Made by a program: the position numbers and the translations under genes. Below are positions 1 through 5,256 of a stretch of 9,413 nt of DNA, in pieces (within the stretch, counting starts at the first letter, position 1; each line of letters opens with the position of its first letter). Location: positions 1 to 9,413 of the forward strand of contig JAQVPY010000078.1 in NCBI GenBank assembly GCA_028701815.1, in the 5' to 3' direction. The notes under the pieces were generated by a model. The model had not been told where the DNA came from. It was given only the letters and a program-made list of their open reading frames with translations, and ran no database searches. The DNA comes from Bacteroidales bacterium (GTDB taxonomy: Bacteria > Bacteroidota > Bacteroidia > Bacteroidales > BM520).

Positions 1-459
1 ATGGTTGAGAATATGCGAAAACTTGTGACCCATGCAGATATTATCACGCCGAATGTTACGGAAGCCTGTCTTTTACTTGGCGAAAGGTATCAGGAAAAAA
101 TTGAAGAATACACTATAAAGAGTTATGCTTTTCGTCTTTCACATCAGGGTCCTAAAAATGTGGTGATAACAAGTGTGTCAGGAAAGGATACCCATAGCCG
201 TTATGTTATGGCATATAATAAGACATCCGACAAATATTTCAGGGTTGATATAGACTATTTCCCTATAGAATACCCTGGAGCCGGAGACACATTTGCCAGC
301 GTTTTGTGCGGGGCGATGTTACAGGGTAAATCCCTCGAGGAGGCTGTTACAGATGCCACCGACTTTGTTTATGAAAGTATTAAGGTGTCTTTTGGGGAAG
401 ATTATGATTCTCGAGAGGGCATGTTGCAGGAGAAGATGATATGCAGAAGAAGTCTTTAA
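1..459 (+). CDS. pdxK: Pyridoxal/pyridoxamine kinase, C-terminal part (5' end outside window)
   Basis: This is the C-terminal half of a ribokinase-superfamily vitamin B6 kinase, which phosphorylates pyridoxal, pyridoxamine or pyridoxine with ATP in the cytoplasm (B6 salvage). The 152 visible residues contain the family's ADIITPN..EA segment at about 12-22 and the anion-hole/catalytic motif YPGAGDTF at 91-98, where D96 would be the catalytic base. Full-length members are near 280-300 residues, and the ADIITPN segment normally lies mid-protein. The ATG at base 1 is therefore almost certainly an internal methionine and the gene starts upstream. The symbol follows family usage; pdxK and pdxY are not separable from this fragment. 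A related hydroxymethylpyrimidine or sugar kinase is less likely, because the ITPN..EA and PGAGD context reads like Bacteroides pyridoxamine kinases. The stop at 457-459 lies inside the next gene. Confidence 0.82.
   Translation: MVENMRKLVTHADIITPNVTEACLLLGERYQEKIEEYTIKSYAFRLSHQGPKNVVITSVSGKDTHSRYVMAYNKTSDKYFRVDIDYFPIEYPGAGDTFASVLCGAMLQGKSLEEAVTDATDFVYESIKVSFGEDYDSREGMLQEKMICRRSL
428..433 (+). promoter_or_regulatory. Shine-Dalgarno-like site for the CPBP protease gene
   Basis: AGGAGA lies 7 nt before the ATG at 441, inside the end of the kinase gene. It supports that start and re-initiation or coupled translation from the upstream reading frame. Clear Shine-Dalgarno sites are otherwise rare in this window. 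Confidence 0.5.
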
Positions 460-1301
460 TAATGTTGCTGCTGCAATACGCATTTATTGTAGTATTGTGT
501 TTTTTGCTTGTTATGATAGCGACAACTTTAATCGTTTCTTCTTTTGGCAGCACCTTGTGGGTGCTTAAGTTAACGCAGCTTTTATCACAACTGTTCATTT
601 TTATTATACCCCCGATAATTTTTCTGATTGCGAACAGGGTTGATGTTACTGAACAATTCGGGTTTAAGAATCGTCAGCCATTCAAGGTATGGATGGTCGC
701 TTTGTTGTTGTTACTCATTGCACTTCCGCTTGTCAGCTGGACAGAAGCTGTCAATGCGAAGATGGTATTACCCGAGTTTTGCAGTTCTATTGAAGCATGG
801 ATGAGGTCGAATGAGGATGCGGCGAATGTATTGACAAAGCAGTTTTTGACGATGGACACGCCTGTTCAATTATTGGTCAATCTTTTCATTATGGCTTTAG
901 TGCCGGCAATAGGGGAGGAGATGACATTTCGCGGGTGTATCCAGAAGATGCTTGTCGACAGGATTAAGACTCCCCATATAGCAATCATTGTCACCTCCAT
1001 TATATTCAGCGCCGTACATCTGCAGTTTTACGGGTTTCTTCCAAGGATGATATTGGGTATAATATTAGGATATACCTTCTATTATACGGGCACCTTGTTT
1101 ATTCCGTCGCTAATGCACTTTTGCAATAATGCCTCCGTGATATTATTGGCATACATATTAGGTCCCGATGCAGTAGACGAGACGGCAGGTATCGCGGGAT
1201 ATGACAGCTCACTTTTGTGGGCAGCCATATCTTTGGCGGGTGTCGTTTTAGTGATAATTCTTCTTTCTAAGAAGTCGGTTAAACGGCTTCCACAGCAATA
1301 A
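441..1301 (+). CDS. CPBP family intramembrane metalloprotease (CAAX protease/Abi family)
   Basis: A polytopic inner-membrane protein of 286 residues with the conserved motifs of the CPBP (type II CAAX prenyl endopeptidase-like, glutamic-type) family. It has EExxxR at E159, E160 and R164 (GEEMTFRG), FxxxH at F189-H193 and HxxxN at H226-N230; together these form the intramembrane catalytic/metal site. Hydrophobic segments lie at roughly 10-33, 46-65, 84-101, 141-157, 178-192, 200-222 and 256-275, and a basic tail (KKSVKR) follows the last. The ATG overlaps the upstream kinase gene by 19 nt in another frame and has an AGGAGA site 7 nt upstream, so the two are probably one transcript with coupled translation. 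Bacterial members are mostly uncharacterised: some process peptides, some give bacteriocin self-immunity, and some act as scaffolds. No bacteriocin or prenylation gene is nearby, so the substrate is unknown. The last 23 nt overlap the convergent NifU gene. Confidence 0.88.
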   Translation: MQKKSLIMLLLQYAFIVVLCFLLVMIATTLIVSSFGSTLWVLKLTQLLSQLFIFIIPPIIFLIANRVDVTEQFGFKNRQPFKVWMVALLLLLIALPLVSWTEAVNAKMVLPEFCSSIEAWMRSNEDAANVLTKQFLTMDTPVQLLVNLFIMALVPAIGEEMTFRGCIQKMLVDRIKTPHIAIIVTSIIFSAVHLQFYGFLPRMILGIILGYTFYYTGTLFIPSLMHFCNNASVILLAYILGPDAVDETAGIAGYDSSLLWAAISLAGVVLVIILLSKKSVKRLPQQ

Positions 1302-1512
1302 TTTCAGGGATAACCTCTTTCATGGCCTGTTCTATGCCGTTTTTTAGAGTCATTCTGCTGTAAGGGCAGGAGCCGCAAGCGCCACGTAATTGCACTTTCA
1401 CAATTTTGTCTTCAGATAATTCCACGAAAGACACGTCGCCGCCGTCGGCTTGGAGGTAGGGGCGTAATTGTTCAATTACTTCCTTTACTTTTTTTTCTAA
1501 TTCTTGGTCCAT
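1279..1512 (-). CDS. NifU C-terminal domain protein (Fe-S carrier/scaffold)
   Basis: A 77-residue stand-alone NifU C-terminal (Nfu-type) domain. The family carries or transfers [Fe-S] clusters in the cytoplasm, with the CxxC cysteines of two subunits holding one cluster. The sequence shows the typical LRPYLQADGGDV segment at 16-27 and the CxxC motif GACGSCP with C46 and C49, followed by MTLKNGIE. The length is complete for the short Bacteroidota form. The ATG at 1510-1512 fits the family N-terminus; no Shine-Dalgarno is visible. The gene lies 20 nt downstream of the Mrp-type ATPase gene on the same strand with no terminator between, so they are very likely co-transcribed, which fits a shared role in Fe-S assembly. 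Its 3' end overlaps the convergent protease gene by 23 nt. Confidence 0.93.
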   Translation of the reverse strand: MDQELEKKVKEVIEQLRPYLQADGGDVSFVELSEDKIVKVQLRGACGSCPYSRMTLKNGIEQAMKEVIPEIIAVEAV

Positions 1513-1532
1513 TATTATTGTATTATTTTATG

Positions 1533-2393
1533 TTATTGATTTCCGCAGCCTTCCGCGTTAGGGTCCATTTTAACCGATTCGGTCGGTTTCAATACGGAGT
1601 TGCGGATATTTGTCATATTAATCAGGTTATCGGCTATGCCGGCGAATATCTGCCGGTAAAGCGGGTTATCGACGTTGGCCGACGGTATGCCATTATCTCC
1701 TGATTCGCAGATACTTTGTATCAGGGGTATTTGTCCTAAGAGGGCGATATGTGTTTCTTCAGCCGTATTTTTACCTCCGTCTTTGCCGAAGATATAGTAT
1801 TTTTCGTCGGGGTGCTTTTCGGGGGTAAACCATGACATATTTTCTATTATTCCGAGTACGGGCACTTGAATTTCCGGTTTTTTGAACATATCAATGGCTT
1901 TACGGGCGTCGATGAGGGAGACTTCCTGGGGGGTGGTGACAATAACGGCGCCGGTGACGGCGGCTGTTTGGACGAGAGTAAGTTGTATGTCGCCGGTTCC
2001 CGGAGGAGCGTCTATGATGAGATAGTCGAGAGTGCCCCAGTCGGTATTGTTAAGCAGTTGGGCGAAAATGCTTGCTGCCATCGGTCCGCGCCATATCAGG
2101 GCCTGTCCGGGCTGTATGTAGAACCCTATAGAAGACAACTTCAAACCGTATTTTTCGACAGGGATAAAAATCTGTTTTTCATCATCGCCGGCGATTCCGG
2201 GCTTTGCATCCTGGAGACCGAGCATAATAGGAATCGACGGTCCGTAGATATCGGCATCGAGTAATCCGACTTTAAGCCCTTTGGCGGCTAAGGCCACAGC
2301 TATGTTTACGGAAACAGTAGATTTGCCGACGCCGCCCTTGCCGGAGGCAACCACTATTATGTTGCCGATTTTGTTGTTTAATTCTTCACTCAT
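1533..2393 (-). CDS. mrp: Mrp/ApbC-family P-loop ATPase, Fe-S carrier, short form
   Basis: A soluble 286-residue MinD/Mrp-type ATPase of the Mrp/ApbC/Nbp35 group, which binds and transfers Fe-S clusters in an ATP-dependent manner. Visible motifs are a deviant Walker A GKGGVGKST at 18-26 with signature lysine K19, switch I region DADIYGPS at 46-53, WRGPMA at 101-106, and Walker B with switch II IIDAPPGTGD at 126-135. Two features are unusual. Family members commonly begin with a roughly 90-100 residue DUF59/MIP18-like domain, and Bacteroides homologues are around 360 residues by recollection; here the P-loop begins at residue 18, and nothing like DUF59 is encoded just upstream. The CxxC that many ApbC proteins carry after the ENMS motif (here E184-S187) is replaced by WFTPEKHPDEKYYIFG, which as I recall is normal for Bacteroidota. 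The only cysteines are C229 and C283. The next gene downstream is the NifU-domain gene. The start at 2393 is supported by a -7 box about 26 nt upstream. Confidence 0.9.
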   Translation of the reverse strand: MSEELNNKIGNIIVVASGKGGVGKSTVSVNIAVALAAKGLKVGLLDADIYGPSIPIMLGLQDAKPGIAGDDEKQIFIPVEKYGLKLSSIGFYIQPGQALIWRGPMAASIFAQLLNNTDWGTLDYLIIDAPPGTGDIQLTLVQTAAVTGAVIVTTPQEVSLIDARKAIDMFKKPEIQVPVLGIIENMSWFTPEKHPDEKYYIFGKDGGKNTAEETHIALLGQIPLIQSICESGDNGIPSANVDNPLYRQIFAGIADNLINMTNIRNSVLKPTESVKMDPNAEGCGNQ

Positions 2394-2418
2394 TACAGTA
2401 ATGATTTTTATTGTTCTG

Positions 2419-2426
2419 CAAAAGTA
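2419..2426 (-). promoter_or_regulatory. -7 box of the mrp-nifU promoter
   Basis: On the minus strand the octamer TACTTTTG matches the Bacteroidota sigma-ABfr -7 consensus TAnnTTTG. Transcription would start near 2413-2415, giving a leader of about 20 nt before the mrp ATG. I see no good -33 TTTG at the expected distance, so the -33 half is weak or absent. Confidence 0.55.
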
Positions 2427-2448
2427 GTAAAAAAATACGACCTTTTAT

Positions 2449-2456
2449 TATCTTTG
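2449..2456 (+). promoter_or_regulatory. -7 box of the dus promoter, 4 nt before the start codon
   Basis: TATCTTTG is a full match to TAnnTTTG, in the extended context ATTATCTTTGC that recurs before the tRNA and the secreted-protein gene. Starts lie a few nt after this box in Bacteroidota, so the predicted transcription start falls at or beside the ATG at 2461. No -33 TTTG is visible 19 nt upstream. Confidence 0.6.
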
Positions 2457-2460
2457 CGCT

Positions 2461-3444
2461 ATGAAAATAGGAAATGTCATATTGCCCGATATTCCGTTGA
2501 TTTTGGCACCGATGGAAGATGTTACAGAGATGCCTTTCCGGCTTATCTGCAAGCGATTCGGCGCGGATCTTGTCTTTTCGGAGTTTGTGGCCTCGGAGGC
2601 TCTGGTACGGAATGTGGAAAAAAGTATCAGAAAGATGCGTCTTGTTGAAGAAGAGCGCCCCGTCGGAATTCAAATCTTCGGTCACGATGTGGATTCTCTG
2701 GTCGTGGCGGCATCAAAAGCTCTGGAAGCCAACCCTGATATCCTTGATTTGAATTGTGGCTGTCCCGTTAAGAAAGTGGTGAGCAAAGGTGCGGGAGCGG
2801 CCATGTTGAAAGACCCGGATAAGATGGTTCGAGCTGCGGCCGAGATTGTAAAGATAAGCAACAAGCCGGTGACGGTGAAAACGAGGATAGGATGGGATGC
2901 AAACTCCATAGTAGTGGGAGATGTGGCTTTGAGATTGCAGGATGTCGGTGTCAGTGCTCTCTCCATACACGGTCGTACCCGTTCGCAGATGTATACCGGA
3001 TTAGCCGACTGGCGAGTGATAGCTGATGTTAAGGCAAACCCCGCGATAACTATACCGGTGTTTGGAAATGGCGATATCACTTCAGGAGAGACAGCGAAGG
3101 AGAGACTTGACATGAGCGGCGTCGACGGCCTTATGATTGGTCGTGCGGCGATAGGCAACCCATGGATTTTCAGGGATATAAGGCATTATCTGCAAACAGG
3201 TGATGTTATGGCTCCTCCCACTATTAAAGAACGCGTAGATGTTTGTAGAGAACATTTCTATATGTCTGTGGAATACAAAGGTGAAAAACGCACGCTTCTC
3301 GAGATGCGTCATCATTATGTTAAGTATTTTAAAGGTATAGTCGGTTTTAAACCGTATAAGATGAAACTTATGACCGCCATGTCTTCACAGGAGGTGCTGG
3401 AAATATTGGATATGCTCGAAAGAGAAAAAAATGAAAAATTATAA
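2461..3444 (+). CDS. dusB: tRNA-dihydrouridine synthase (DusB-like)
   Basis: A cytoplasmic FMN enzyme of 327 residues that reduces specific uridines in the tRNA D-loop to dihydrouridine using NAD(P)H. Visible are the N-terminal LAPMEDVTEMPFR at 15-27, the active-site segment LNCGCPVKKV at 97-106 with C101 as the expected general acid, the FMN-binding K140 in VKTRIGW, SIHGRTR with H170 at 168-174, and the phosphate-binding FGNGDI (201-206) and MIGRAAIGNPW (225-235) segments. Length and motifs are typical of a complete Dus protein. The DusA/B/C subclass is assigned by general resemblance to DusB; Bacteroidota often have one or two Dus proteins of broader specificity. The start at 2461 is supported by family alignment (MKIGN.ILPDIPLILAPMEDVT), even though it leaves almost no room for a leader. 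A tRNA gene follows 64 nt downstream with its own promoter. Confidence 0.93.
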   Translation: MKIGNVILPDIPLILAPMEDVTEMPFRLICKRFGADLVFSEFVASEALVRNVEKSIRKMRLVEEERPVGIQIFGHDVDSLVVAASKALEANPDILDLNCGCPVKKVVSKGAGAAMLKDPDKMVRAAAEIVKISNKPVTVKTRIGWDANSIVVGDVALRLQDVGVSALSIHGRTRSQMYTGLADWRVIADVKANPAITIPVFGNGDITSGETAKERLDMSGVDGLMIGRAAIGNPWIFRDIRHYLQTGDVMAPPTIKERVDVCREHFYMSVEYKGEKRTLLEMRHHYVKYFKGIVGFKPYKMKLMTAMSSQEVLEILDMLEREKNEKL

Positions 3445-3474
3445 GAAGTAAGCATAGAAATAGAAAAAAAATAT

Positions 3475-3482
3475 TATCTTTG
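3475..3482 (+). promoter_or_regulatory. -7 box of the tRNA promoter
   Basis: TATCTTTG in the context ATTATCTTTGCA matches the Bacteroidota -7 consensus TAnnTTTG. It lies 26 nt before the mature tRNA 5' end, so the precursor would have a leader of roughly 20 nt. It is separated from the dus stop by 30 nt of A-rich sequence. No clear -33 element is visible. Confidence 0.6.
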
Positions 3483-3491
3483 CAGTCACAA

Positions 3492-3507
3492 ACTTTCGAA
3501 AGAAAGT
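3492..3507 (+). other. Six-bp hairpin with GAAA loop in the tRNA leader
   Basis: ACTTTC (3492-3497) and GAAAGT (3502-3507) pair perfectly around a GAAA (GNRA-type) tetraloop. The helix ends two bases before the mature tRNA 5' G at 3509. It would form in the 5' leader of the precursor, next to the RNase P cleavage site. Its function is unknown; it may be chance in AT-rich sequence. Confidence 0.5.
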
Positions 3508-3508
3508 C

Positions 3509-3582
3509 GGGCCTATAGCTCAGTTGGTTAGAGCACCTGACTCATAATCAGGTGGTCCCTGGTTCGAGCCCAGGTGGGCCCA
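3509..3582 (+). tRNA. tRNA with CAT anticodon, probably tRNA-Ile2 (lysidine type)
   Basis: A complete 74-nt cloverleaf. The acceptor stem pairs GGGCCTA (3509-3515) with TGGGCCC (3575-3581) with one T-G wobble, and A3582 is the discriminator. The D arm has AGCTCAGTTGGTTAGAGC; the anticodon stem CCTGA/TCAGG holds the loop CTCATAA, giving anticodon CAT; the T arm has GGTTCGAGCC. The 3' CCA is not encoded (ACAG follows), so it is added after transcription. The CAT anticodon could mean elongator Met, initiator Met or AUA-reading Ile. The first acceptor pair G1-C72 rules out a classic initiator with an unpaired 1-72. The pairs C4-G69 and C5-G68 are those described as recognised by lysidine synthetase TilS in E. 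coli, and the overall sequence resembles Ile2 tRNAs of B. subtilis and E. coli. I therefore favour tRNA-Ile2 over elongator Met. The gene is flanked by its own promoter and terminator. Confidence 0.93.
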
Positions 3583-3585
3583 CAG

Positions 3586-3616
3586 AATGTAGAGATTAGT
3601 CTCTACATTTTTTTTT
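3586..3616 (+). terminator. Rho-independent terminator after the tRNA
   Basis: AATGTAGAGA (3586-3595) pairs perfectly with TCTCTACATT (3600-3609) across a TTAG loop, and the T run extends to 3616. It lies 4 nt after the mature tRNA end and separates the tRNA transcript from hutH, which must have its own promoter or depend on read-through. Confidence 0.92.
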
Positions 3617-3648
3617 GCTATAAAAATGTTCATGAAATTTATTGTTAT

Positions 3649-5130
3649 ATGAAAAAGCATATTATTTCAACTGAGAAAATTACCGTTCAACAGATTGCGG
3701 ATATTATTCGTGAAGGGAAAAAATTAGAACTTTCAGAAGAATCAAAGTCATTAATTGTAAAATGCAGGGAGTACCTCGACAGAAAGATAGAGACCTCCGA
3801 GGTTCCTGTTTACGGTATCAATACGGGTTTTGGTTCTCTATGTAACCGGAGTATAGAGAAGAATGATTTGTCGCAGCTTCAGACATACCTTGTCATGTCT
3901 CATGCCTGCGGTTGTGGCGACGAAGTTGAGAGTGCTATTGTGAAGTTGATGTTGCTGCTAAAGATACAGTCGTTGTCATACGGGCATTCCGGTGTGCAGC
4001 TGGTAACTGTTGAGCGGTTGGTATTCTTTTTTAATAACGATATTTTTCCCGTGGTATATAAACAGGGTTCTCTCGGTGCATCCGGCGATTTGGCTCCATT
4101 GGCGCATTTGTCCTTACCTCTTTTAGGTATGGGAGAGGTATATTATAAAGGTGAGAGAAGAGATTCAGCTTCCGTAATGGCTGAATTCGGTCTGTCGCCA
4201 ATAAAACTCTGTTCGAAAGAGGGGCTTGCTCTTCTTAACGGAACGCAGTTTATGCAGGCCTTCGGCGTGTATTCCTTAATAAAAGGTATGAAATTGAGTG
4301 ATCTTGCCGACAGAATAGCGGCTGTCTCTATAGAGGCTTTTGATGGCAGAATAGAGCCTTTTGATCCGTTGTTGCACGATATCCGAAATCACAACGGACA
4401 GATTTTGACGGCAAAACGTTTTATGGAGATGCTGGGTGACAGCGAAATTATGCGCCGTCCCAAAAAACATGTTCAGGACCCGTATTCATTCAGATGTATT
4501 CCCCAGGTTCACGGTGCTTCAAAGGATGCCATAGACTATGGGCTTAGGATATTTACTGAAGAGATCAATGCTGTAACCGACAATCCCACTGTTTTCCCCG
4601 ACGAGGACAAGATTTTGTCGGGCGGCAACTTTCACGGGCAGCCACTTGCCTTGTCTATGGATTTTCTCGCCATCGCTTATGCGGAGTTGGCTAATATCTC
4701 GGAGAGAAGGATATATCAATTGATAGGAGGACACAGAGATCTTCCGAGTTTTCTTGTGGCAAAATCGGGCTTAAACTCAGGATTTATGATACCCCAATAC
4801 GCTGCTGCATCTATAGTAAGTCAGAATAAGCAGTTGTGTACCCCCGCATCTGTAGACTCCATTGAGTCGTCGCAGGGACAGGAAGACCATGTAAGTATGG
4901 GAGCCAACAGCGCCACTAAGTTGTATTCCGTTACCAATAATTTAGAGACTGTACTTGCCATCGAACTTATGACGGCAGCGCAAGCTCTTGATTTCAGGAC
5001 AGATGCAAAGCCGAGTACGTCTACTCGGGATTTTGTTGCAGCATATCGCCAAATAGTTGATTTTATCAGTATCGATAAATATATGCATCCGGAGATAGTG
5101 CATACGATAGAATTTTTACGCGTTTTGTAA
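3649..5130 (+). CDS. hutH: Histidine ammonia-lyase
   Basis: A cytoplasmic enzyme that deaminates L-histidine to trans-urocanate and ammonia, the first step of histidine degradation. Taking the ATG at 3649 gives 493 residues, close to the usual 500. The residues that form the MIO prosthetic group, A144-S145-G146 in GSLGASGDLAPLAHL, are present. Other active-site positions are also kept: Y55 (VYGINTGFG), H85 (SHACG), N197 (LNGTQ), Q276, Y279 and R282 (QDPYSFRC), F328 (GGNFHG) and E412 (QEDHVSMG). An in-frame ATG at 3574 lies inside the tRNA and before its terminator; it cannot be the real start. The protein from 3649 (MKKHIISTEKITVQQ) matches family N-termini. The context is unusual: hutU, hutI and formiminotransferase genes, which often adjoin hutH, are not here. 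Tyrosine or phenylalanine ammonia-lyase share the fold, but the overall sequence fits HutH. Confidence 0.95.
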   Translation: MKKHIISTEKITVQQIADIIREGKKLELSEESKSLIVKCREYLDRKIETSEVPVYGINTGFGSLCNRSIEKNDLSQLQTYLVMSHACGCGDEVESAIVKLMLLLKIQSLSYGHSGVQLVTVERLVFFFNNDIFPVVYKQGSLGASGDLAPLAHLSLPLLGMGEVYYKGERRDSASVMAEFGLSPIKLCSKEGLALLNGTQFMQAFGVYSLIKGMKLSDLADRIAAVSIEAFDGRIEPFDPLLHDIRNHNGQILTAKRFMEMLGDSEIMRRPKKHVQDPYSFRCIPQVHGASKDAIDYGLRIFTEEINAVTDNPTVFPDEDKILSGGNFHGQPLALSMDFLAIAYAELANISERRIYQLIGGHRDLPSFLVAKSGLNSGFMIPQYAAASIVSQNKQLCTPASVDSIESSQGQEDHVSMGANSATKLYSVTNNLETVLAIELMTAAQALDFRTDAKPSTSTRDFVAAYRQIVDFISIDKYMHPEIVHTIEFLRVL

Positions 5131-5176
5131 AAAAATAAAAAAATAAAAAAAATGTATCGAATTTTGTTTTTTTATT
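5129..5176 (+). terminator. Possible weak A/T-only terminator after hutH
   Basis: A long A-rich run (5129-5152) is followed after GTATCGA by a T-rich run (5161-5176). The two could pair imperfectly, with a G interruption, into an A-U hairpin with a T tract. No GC-containing stem is present, so termination here is uncertain. The T-rich arm overlaps the -33 element of the next promoter. Confidence 0.3.
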
Positions 5177-5193
5177 ATAAATAATTATCTTTG
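5163..5193 (+). promoter_or_regulatory. Strong consensus promoter of the secreted-protein gene
   Basis: TTTG at 5163-5166 and TATCTTTG at 5186-5193 are separated by 19 nt, matching the Bacteroidota sigma-ABfr arrangement TTTG-N19-TAnnTTTG. It is the only promoter in the window with both elements intact. Transcription would start near 5198, leaving an AT-rich leader of about 58 nt. Confidence 0.78.
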
Positions 5194-5195
5194 CA

Positions 5196-5233
5196 AAGTT
5201 AATGTGTAATTGACCAATAGATGATATTAACTT
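5196..5233 (+). repeat. 8-bp inverted repeat in the 5' leader of the secreted-protein gene
   Basis: AAGTTAAT (5196-5203) and ATTAACTT (5226-5233) are perfect inverted copies 22 nt apart, located just after the -7 box. They could form a weak leader hairpin or mark a dimeric operator. Given the AT-rich sequence, chance is possible. Confidence 0.35.
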
Positions 5234-5256
5234 AAATTTTAAACTAAACTTAACAA

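Noticed and set aside
1..459. Complete small kinase starting at base 1
   Set aside because: The family segment at residues 12-22 normally lies mid-protein, so the ATG at the window edge is an internal methionine of a truncated gene.
441..1301. CPBP protein as part of a bacteriocin immunity or phage-defence system
   Set aside because: No bacteriocin precursor, transporter or defence gene is nearby; the neighbours are a B6 kinase and Fe-S genes.
1866..2264. Open frame of 132 codons on the plus strand inside mrp
   Set aside because: It is a shadow of the mrp coding strand; the opposite frame carries all the P-loop ATPase motifs.
2386..2685. Open frame of 99 codons on the minus strand over the start of dus and the end of the divergent promoter region
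   Set aside because: It lies antisense to a well-supported gene, overlaps both promoters and the mrp start in another frame, and does not resemble DUF59 or any family I know.
2682..3158. Open frame of 158 codons on the minus strand inside dus
   Set aside because: It is antisense to conserved dus motifs and has no recognisable domain or ribosome-binding context.
3574..3648. In-frame N-terminal extension of HutH starting at an ATG inside the tRNA
   Set aside because: It would begin within the tRNA acceptor stem and cross a strong terminator; the residues do not resemble HutH N-termini, while the ATG at 3649 gives the normal length.
5129..5160. A-rich run after hutH as a simple-sequence repeat element or insertion scar
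   Set aside because: No direct repeats or inverted ends flank it; AT-rich intergenic tracts are common in this lineage.
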